DNA of 64,000 nucleotides from Dactylonectria macrodidyma (lineage: Eukaryota > Ascomycota > Sordariomycetes > Hypocreales > Nectriaceae), in NCBI GenBank assembly GCA_020744425.1, contig JAGMUV010000003.1, forward strand, positions 4,650,001-4,714,000, in the 5' to 3' direction. The position numbers were made by a program, and so were the translations under genes. The first letter of the stretch is position 1, and every line of letters begins with the position of its first letter. This document shows positions 57,241-64,000 of this stretch, piece by piece. The notes under the pieces are model-generated. The model did no database searches, was not told the DNA's origin, and was given only the letters and a program-made list of their open reading frames with translations.

Positions 57241-59269
57241 CTGGTATTGCCATTAATGTCACAACCGGCACTGGCGAACAGTCTTGACTATAAGCGCCAA
57301 AGGATATTTGCGAAATGATCACGGCGTTATCATTGATGATGAGGAAAGACTAGCTAAGAAGGCACTTTGATAGTCTCTTGAAGTAGCTTTCATAAATGCA
57401 GAAGAGAAAAATCGCGCGGTACTCTCTCAGGATGAAGAATCGATCCTCCGGAATTCGACCAAGGCTGGTGCATTCTATTAAGCTGAATCTAGCTGATCAT
57501 GCGACGCCGTCTCCCGTTCAGAAGTCTGGTTGTAGACAGAGAGCGACATGAAAAGACGACAAGAAATACATGGTTTGTTCAATAAACCTGGTAACATAAC
57601 CTCAATGCAAATCGATGGCTTTCCCCCTCAATCACCAGCCAATTCCCGGAACTTCCCATCACTTACGTAAGGTAGCGGAACTTGGGATGTTTGTCTCCCA
57701 TTCGAGTCACTAATGTCAGTACGCCCTGAAATAATGTCGATTGCTATCTAATAAATAGCTATTAATTATAAATAAGGTACAGAATAATATTAATATCATA
57801 TAAAGTAGCTAGTAATTAAATTTTAAATACTCAGCCATTAATAGTTTTTTTAATAAAATAGAATATTAAAATTTTTAACATTCATAAGCTTATTTATTTT
57901 AATTATATGATTTTAGTGATTTGTTTTATTTTAATCTTTTTAATTTAATTATTAAACTATTAAGATTATAGTTTTTAGTAATATATACTTAGAAGGGGGC
58001 CAGTGGTTAAATAGTTAACAATAACTAATAATAACTAATAGTAAGAATAATAATACAGGGGCCTAAACTTAAGCCTAAAGTAATAATAACTGAAAATAAC
58101 TAGAGTTTTTACTATATTAACGTATAGGCAGTTTCTCTTAAGACATTTTTTTCGCAATAATATTCACAATTAGTGAAATGCAGATCATTAATTTTTTAAT
58201 TGTAAGTGACTCCGAGTTCTGTGAGCGATCGCATTTAAACGTTTAGGGACGTTCAGTATAATTGAGGGTTTGCGGGGAAAACTAGTGGAGGTGGTTGCCG
58301 AGGGTTTGTGTCTACTCGTGTGGTGGGTAGCAAGATACTGTACCTCGGGATGATTCAGGGACGGAGACAGGAGAGATGCCTCGGGGATGGGAACTTGAGC
58401 GTTACCTTGGCCCGTCCCCTCTTCGGCAGTTGGACGGTAAACATGTTAAATATTTGATGGCTATCTACGGTTGTGGACGTTACGATAAAGACGTGTAATG
58501 ATCTAAATGCTTCTATGTCCACGGCAATGCGTCGCCTCTACCCTATCTTCAGTTTAACTTGTCAGTTTCAAACCAGACTGTCCGTGCATGGAAGCTACCG
58601 ATTGGTCAAGCCTTGTCCCTGAAACTTACATATTTTATGAAAAAGTTGAAGTTCAGAGCCCGGCTGTTGGGGGTGGCTAGCAAGTAATATATTTATCTCG
58701 ATTTAAGCTTCCTAGCTCAAAAGAGCTGGAAATGTTTGATGTTTGGCAACTGTGGAAGCATTGGGATTTAAAATGCTTAACATTGTGAAGAAAACTATGC
58801 TTTTTTTAACCCTATGTCAGCAGCAACTCACCTTCGATGGAGTGGACAGCCATCGACAGGGAAGACTCGAAGACTTGTTCGGCATTCATGAACTCCCAAT
58901 AACAAGCGATAGTAACAGGCGACGTGTCATTAGGTTAAGTACGAGGCAGGACAGAACATAGGTCAGGGTTCTCAACCAATAAAACAAAGCCAGGTTAGAG
59001 GGTTCTATAAACCTTTGACCACCGCTTTTTGTCGTTGTGGAGAGCCGAGCCTGCTTTGAGAACTCCTCAGCACAATAGTTTACAGACACTGAGGCCGTAA
59101 CTTGCCTTAGTTACGCTGGGCTAGTTCGGCGGAGAAGAAAAATGTAAGCCACTCTACTTCAACCTCTTCCAAGCGGGCGGTCCAAGTAGTAGATTCCATT
59201 CTTCTCTAACCAAGTTACCCTATTGAAGAATTTACATACATAAGAACTTTGTGTTGTGAATCTTGTTCT
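57241..59269. other. Gene-free stretch with an AT-rich patch
   Basis: No coding region is supported. 57740-58200 is strongly AT-rich with TA steps and short near-repeats of AATAACTA, resembling a RIPped repeat remnant. Sequence on both sides is of normal composition. Confidence 0.5.
58696..58854 (-). repeat. Dispersed ~160-bp repeat, copy 3 (inverted)
   Basis: The reverse complement aligns over its full length with 44078-44240, by eye near 80%, with small indels. It faces copy 1 across the four-gene cluster. Confidence 0.75.
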
Positions 59270-59605
59270 TTACAGGGGAACTCTGATGCCAGTCTTCCAG
59301 GGTGATATCTGTGCCTTCTTAGTGTCCCATACCCCGGCTGTAGTATATATGTCGTCCTCCATAATCTTTCGAGCCTTCTCCTCCGTTTCTGCTTTCACGG
59401 TGAAAAGCACTATTGTCATATCTTTGTTGTCACCATCGACAGTTGGTTTGGAGAGGATGCCTCCAGCGAAGGTTATAATTCCCTCTTTGACTTTAGGCAT
59501 TGCCTCGCCAATGTGTTGGCTTCGAACAGCGAGGCGTGTTTCGAGGCTTCCAGGCAATAGAGGAACCTGTAGGAGCCATTCCCTCAAAGGCGAGGATTGA
59601 GACAT
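59270..59605 (-). CDS. YCII-domain (YciI-like) small protein
   Basis: Single exon, 111 residues. The sequence has EWLLQVPLLPGSLETRLAVR near the start, then EGIITFAGGIL, a strand TIVLFTVKAETEEKARKIM, and the conserved end DDIYTTAGVWD..KAQISPWKTG. This is the YciI-type ferredoxin-like alpha/beta fold of ~95-110 residues, which forms dimers. The family has proposed dehydrochlorinase or lyase roles, and few members have known substrates. It is divergent from the SDR gene at 60069 across a 463-bp promoter carrying five CCTCGG boxes, so the two may be co-expressed. A plus-strand frame across the same bases is a shadow. Confidence 0.8.
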   Translation of the reverse strand: MSQSSPLREWLLQVPLLPGSLETRLAVRSQHIGEAMPKVKEGIITFAGGILSKPTVDGDNKDMTIVLFTVKAETEEKARKIMEDDIYTTAGVWDTKKAQISPWKTGIRVPL

Positions 59606-59786
59606 CTTAACAGTGTGAACGAGATTGTTGTATTAGCTACCAATAGATGAGAGAGCAGTATTGAATGGCTGCATGTCTAATAAGTGTTGTCCAGGAAAGC
59701 AATAGAACTCAATGGCTCGGGGCCCTAATCAGTTGACAAAAATATAATTCCATCTCGGAAGGTTAATTAATTTTCAAATCTTGGTA

Positions 59787-59832
59787 CCTCGGATCCTCGG
59801 CACCTCGGATCCTCGGCAACTCTAAGCCTCGG
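59787..59832. promoter_or_regulatory. Five CCTCGG boxes on an 8-bp register
   Basis: CCTCGG at 59787, 59795, 59803, 59811 and 59827; the first four are spaced exactly 8 bp and the fifth is 16 bp on. CCTCGG is the core bound by the Zn2Cys6 fatty-acid regulators FarA/FarB of Aspergillus and CTF1 of Fusarium. The array lies between the divergent YciI-like and SDR genes. Confidence 0.65.
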
Positions 59833-60068
59833 ATTATGGTAGCACCTATTCTCTTACCCCAACAGCATGACTGAGAAGCAAGTGCCAGCTATCATTAGAT
59901 GATGCGTACTGATCACTGGAGATTCAGAGGCCTTTTAACTTAGATCATTTCATTGTTTTGATTGAAACCCTAAAATCATCATTCAGGGAGACGACTACGT
60001 AATCCATTCAACTGGGTTTCAGACCATCCGTAGCTTCCTATACCTTCGCGCCCTCATCTCCAACAGTC

Positions 60069-60976
60069 ATGAAATTTGGGCTTGAAAACAAGGTTGTTCT
60101 TGTCTCTGGCGGTTCTAGCGGAATTGGAAAGGCGATAGCACTCGATTTTGCAAAGGAAGGCGCCTCTGTGATGATTACAGCTCGTCGAGTTGGACCACTC
60201 GAAGGCGCCGTCCGAGAGATCCAAGATCTCGGTGGAAATGCCAATTATGTTACGGCAGATATGACTCGAGAAGCAGACGTGAACTTAGCTGTTGCCAAGA
60301 CGAAAGAGGTGTTTGGGACCGTCCCGGATGTCGTTGTGTGTAATGTTAGGTCACTGATCAGGTTTGGGTTTGACAATGCGACTGCGGATGATTTCAAGAC
60401 AAGCTCGGAACAGTGCGTTCTGAGCGTTGTTCATTTAGCGAAGGCTGTCTTACCTGATTGGAAAGACAAGAAGTGGGGAAGGTTCATTAATTTAGGGAGT
60501 GTATGCACTTTGGAACCGCACAGATGGCATCATATTGTCCTGGGAAATACCTTCCGACTGTGAGTGGTTGAATCCAATTTCCTTCAACATGTAAGATACT
60601 AACCAACTCACCATCAATTACAGGGCGGCCGTTGGACTCATGCGATCTCTTTCAAATGAGTTCGCCTCCTTCGGTATTACCTTTAATACAATCGCAATCG
60701 GTCTGATCGATACAGGTGTAAGCGAGAAGATTACGAGCAATGGTGATGAGATGGACCAAAATCAACCCGAACCCCAACCAATTATCTCAGTGAAGCGTCC
60801 AGGAAGACCAGAGGAGTTGGCGGCTCAAGTGGTGTTCCTGGCTTCTGAACGGGCAAGCTACGTATGTGAAATTTAGAATATTCGTCTCAGAATTGTTGCT
60901 AACCTGTATTTTGAATTACTTTCAGATCACTGGCCAAAACATTGTTGTAGATGGGGGATGGACTCGTGGTCTTTGA
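60069..60976 (+). CDS. Short-chain dehydrogenase/reductase without YxxxK
   Basis: Three exons (60069-60559, 60624-60861, 60926-60976) with two 64-bp introns; 259 residues. The N-terminus has VVLVSGGSSGIGKAIALDFA, the Rossmann dinucleotide motif, then ARRVGPLEG and VTADMTRE. The usual NNAG strand is replaced by VVVCNVRSL. INLGS keeps the catalytic-serine strand. Where the YxxxK pair is expected the sequence reads HHIVLGNTFRLAAVGLMRSLSNEF, so the Tyr and Lys are missing (N-T-x-R instead). After exon 3 the protein ends ITGQNIVVDGGWTRGL, the normal SDR C-terminal motif. The fold and cofactor binding look intact, but classical SDR catalysis is doubtful. It belongs with an SDR subgroup of altered active site. 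Paired divergently with the YciI-like gene. Confidence 0.83.
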
Positions 60977-62005
60977 GAGCCTTAAAACAACCCATCAACC
61001 TCATCGTGTGAAAGTAAACGATAGAGACCAATAGCTTTTCTTCCTCTTCCCAGTGGGAGATTCAAGAGTGGATTTCTGTTGAGCAACCAAATCATGGCAC
61101 TCCGAGGCTTGAAATCTCTCTTTAGGTGTTGCAACAAAGTGTTTGAAAGGACTTGATCCCGTACTAATATACAGCACAGTGTTTATATGTATCTCCGGGA
61201 TTGTCACAACGGCCATGTGGCCGATTTATTTCTCCCATGCTCCAAGGGTGCCATTCTAAGTGACTAGCTTAATCCTTGTGCTGGGACTTCATTGCTTGAA
61301 CAATCGTCACCGCTGAGTCATGAAGTGGCTCCGATTCTATTGGGGAGGTGTTGAAGGACGGCACAAAGCGCTCCTCACCTGTTAATTTGTTAAGACCCGT
61401 TTGGATCGAAATGAATCATCAAATTAATTCTATTAAAAGAACCCACTAAGATTGTGTAGTAGCTTAGTGAAATGAATTCATCACTGGACAGGTAGACTCT
61501 TCAATTACCTTCACGCTTACCCATCTCCTCTCATTCATTATAAACACTAAATTGACGGACCCTGTCGCTCTTCGAACGTTAGGAGGTCTTGTATCGCGAT
61601 AATAAAGCCTCGACAGTAAGCACGGAATGGAACCATGTTGTTATTAGCAAGTTAATAGAGGTCTAGGTAAAACTAACCGAGTACACGAAGAGCCGACTTT
61701 GTTCTACCCGTCGGTTCCGATGAGATACCGAGCCAACATACCGGCGCGTTTTCGTTTTCATTTTAAGTTGTAATTCTTTGTCAAATAGCCGAGGGAGTTA
61801 GCCTGGAATCTCGCAATAACCACATAATTACCTCGGCTAAGTATGAGCACGCGACTTTTGTGTCAAGTCAATTTCAGAATATTAAATAACGGTAAGCTCC
61901 TAGATCGATTACCGTAACACATCGACAGCAACCCATGAATTTGATCATCTCAATCCAAGGCCCTTTCGCGAACTCAGATATACCATGGCGCAATAATCCA
62001 ATGGC
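60977..62005. other. Intergenic, no gene recognised
   Basis: No motif-bearing frame is seen. One CCTCGG occurs near 61830. Confidence 0.5.
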
Positions 62006-63400
62006 TTGCATCAGCAGGCTCCCGCCGATGTTCACAAGTACGACCAGGAACAGGTCAAGCGCCTTCGTGATGATGGCATGGCTCAGTTTAACGATATTTA
62101 CAAGATAGGAAGTTTCAACAAGTTCCTTACCGATCCGTGGGCTAAACAGAGTTCTACAAATGGCACCTCCACTGCCAATCAACCAGTTGACCAGCGTTGT
62201 GAGATCTTGATCCTTAGGGCAGGTTACAGTACTCTACTCTTTGCTACTCGTCTTATTGATGCTGGTTTCAACTCTAAAGATATCCTTATGGTGGACAACG
62301 CTGGAGGGTTTGACGGAACTTGGTACTGGAATCGATATCCTTGGTTGACGTGTGATATAGAGAGCTACATCTATATGCCCCTTCTTAAGGAAACAAACTA
62401 CATGCCAAAAATGAAATACTATACAAGAGAAAAACTACGATGCCATGCTGAAAGGAGTGCCACTCAATAGAACGTTCAGGATCGAGCAATGTTTCGCTGC
62501 AGAGCCAGCAACCTCGTGTGGGATGATAACCAAAAGGCGTGGACAACAACAGTCTTTCAACAGCGTAACGGGGCGGACTTTTTTTCATTTGCAGTGAAGT
62601 CTCGATTTGTGACGCTCACTACTGGGATATCAGTTGTGCCTCGAACCCCGTTGATCAAAGGTCTAGAAACCTTTAAGAACGACATATTTCATACCGCTCC
62701 ATGGGATTACAATATCACTAGGCAGTAACCCTACAAATCCTAAGATCGAAAACACGTCACGCTTATGGATACTAATGGAAAAGGTGTTCAGCAGGTAACA
62801 GAAATGGGTATAATACTTGAGGGTCAAGAGTATCCGCTTGCCGTGCTTGTGCTCGAGACTGGCTATCGAAGCCCATTACTGGATAGCCCTGTACGTCGTG
62901 TTGACATTGAAGTTAATGAACGAAACAATCGAAGTCTAGATAAGAAGTAGATATCTAGAGTCACCACTCTCCATGGACTGATGAGCTACGATTTCCCTAA
63001 CTTATTCTGACCTGGGTTCATTCAGGCTTCCACGACAACTAATTTCATGTCTATTATCGACATGGTTGCAAAACATGTCGCCAAGATGATAGCCGAAAGC
63101 CTAAACAGAGTGAGCCGATGTGAATCACTGAACTATCTGTATCGGTATAGTTTTTCTGTGGAGACCACCTCGGAGGCGGAGGAGGACTGGTCTAATCAGA
63201 TAGCATCTGGCGCAGCGATGTTTGGTGCCCCGGCCGGTTGCATTCCTACTTACGCCAATGCTGAGGGCGAAATTGATCGTGAGATTCGAATAGAGGTCCT
63301 TATGAGAAGGGTGCGAGGAAGCATGTGGACCAAGGGCATAATTGACCTTGAGCGTGTGTTGGGGGAGTGGGAGGAGGCTGGTTTTCAATGTGTTTTTCCA
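62006..63400 (+). pseudogene. Baeyer-Villiger/flavin monooxygenase, decayed
   Basis: Family traces continue over 1.4 kb in several frames. N-terminal part: KRLRDDGMAQFNDIY, then EILILRAGYSTLLFATRLID, where the FAD-binding GxGxxG has lost glycines (RAGYST). GTWYWNRYPWLTCDIESYIY and MPLLKETNYMPKMKY, strong Baeyer-Villiger monooxygenase blocks, come next. A stop lies near 62468. A second piece ends FKNDIFHTAPWDYNIT, a form of the FxGxxxHTxxW fingerprint with its glycine changed. Further pieces (LAVLVLETGYRSPL; TSEAEEDWSNQI; LERVLGEWEEAGF) are separated by stops and frameshifts. No convincing start codon is present. The ancestor inserted one oxygen into a ketone using FAD and NADPH. Boundaries are approximate. 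Confidence 0.8.
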
Positions 63401-63914
63401 GAGTGTCAAATAGTATGTTTTCCAACGAGATTTATTTCGATAACCGAACACAGTCGCTCGTTCAAAAATGAGAATTTCGATATGTCTTTTGGGTAACGTC
63501 TGAGAATCGAGAACCTTGTCACAGACCAAGTTGGCCGTCGTTGTGTAGTACATATTGACGTATCGGGTGCAATGGTTGTCAGCATTATCAGACCAGGGCG
63601 GATGCAGTGCCGGCTAAACTTCGTGGGTAGCCCATCAAGTGTCGCGTTAGGATTAGTGACAGATAGATAGATACCTCGGGTCCTCGGACCTTGGCTATCA
63701 TCCTCCTCCTCTGTTTTGGTTCCTTTGTGACCCTTTAATCTCCACACATTCGTAAGTACTCAATGAAAAGCGGTGTTTTATGTAAATTTATTTCCGGAGT
63801 CGGCAATTGCGTGGTATTGTATGGGCGGATAAATGCTCTTTCTCTGATTCCTTAATTGCTGCTTCTAGATTCTCGACCCATCTAAATCATTGCCTATTCC
63901 TGTTTTCGAACGAC
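63401..63914. other. Intergenic with a CCTCGG pair
   Basis: Downstream of the monooxygenase relic and upstream of the last gene. It contains CCTCGG at 63674-63679 and 63682-63687, again 8 bp apart. No coding motif. Confidence 0.45.
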
Positions 63915-64000
63915 ATGGCGACCATCGACTATTACAGCGTTCTCACGCAAAGGTTCACCTTTGACAACACTTGGCTCCTTTTTTCTGCCGCCGTTTCTTT
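63915..64000 (+). CDS. Possible gene start, cut by window end
   Basis: ATG at 63915 opens a frame to the last base (28 codons: MATIDYYSVLTQRFTFDN, then TWLLFSAAVS). The hydrophobic stretch after the polar start could be a membrane anchor. Too short to assign a family. Confidence 0.35.
   Translation, partial: MATIDYYSVLTQRFTFDNTWLLFSAAVS

Noticed and set aside
59256..59600. 114-codon plus-strand frame opposite the YciI-like gene
   Set aside because: The minus frame carries the family motifs; the plus frame does not.

Overview
The window is nuclear DNA of a filamentous ascomycete (Pezizomycotina, probably Sordariomycetes-like). Genes carry short 50-111 bp GT-AG introns. There is a ferrichrome-type NRPS, a Zn2Cys6 regulator, plant cell wall enzymes and a Fot1/pogo-type DNA transposon. 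A 16 kb AT-rich block has the CpA-to-TpA signature of repeat-induced point mutation (RIP). No bacterial operon structure, CRISPR array, tRNA or rRNA was seen.

Layout. 1-7.4 kb: 3' part of a siderophore NRPS. 8.2-25.1 kb: a three-level nested transposon. A Fot1-like element (50-bp TIRs, TA target duplication) is split by a minus-strand Ty3/Gypsy chromovirus with 436-bp LTRs. One LTR of that element is in turn split by a plus-strand chromovirus with 175-bp LTRs and a perfect 5-bp target duplication. Both retroelements are heavily RIPped; the Fot1 shell is nearly spared. 25.4-31.5 kb: a chromate-transporter relic, a two-TM glycoprotein gene, an ankyrin relic and a two-module Cys-rich GPI-protein gene. 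33-39.7 kb: a carbohydrate-active trio in which GH43 and PL11 are pseudogenes and GH79 is intact. 39.9-44 kb: divergent sulfur-type genes (PLP cystathionine enzyme and sulfite-oxidase-like protein).

45.7-55.7 kb is the most interesting part: a four-gene putative catabolic cluster. It holds an ACS/DAL5-type MFS transporter, a 1113-residue AtuA(DUF1446)-CoA-transferase III fusion, a Zn2Cys6 regulator and a PF04199 cyclase/hydrolase. All three intergenic regions of the cluster carry the motif ATGCCGA, and the divergent promoter has two perfect CGG-N8-CCG palindromes. The cluster lies between inverted copies of a ~160-bp dispersed repeat (44.1 and 58.7 kb).

59.2-61 kb: a divergent YciI-like/SDR pair sharing a promoter with five CCTCGG boxes, the known FarA/FarB/CTF1 fatty-acid response core. 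62-63.4 kb: a decayed Baeyer-Villiger monooxygenase. 63.9 kb: the start of a gene that runs off the window.

Exon joins, motif matches and repeat boundaries were read by eye. Family assignments rest on remembered motifs, not on database searches.
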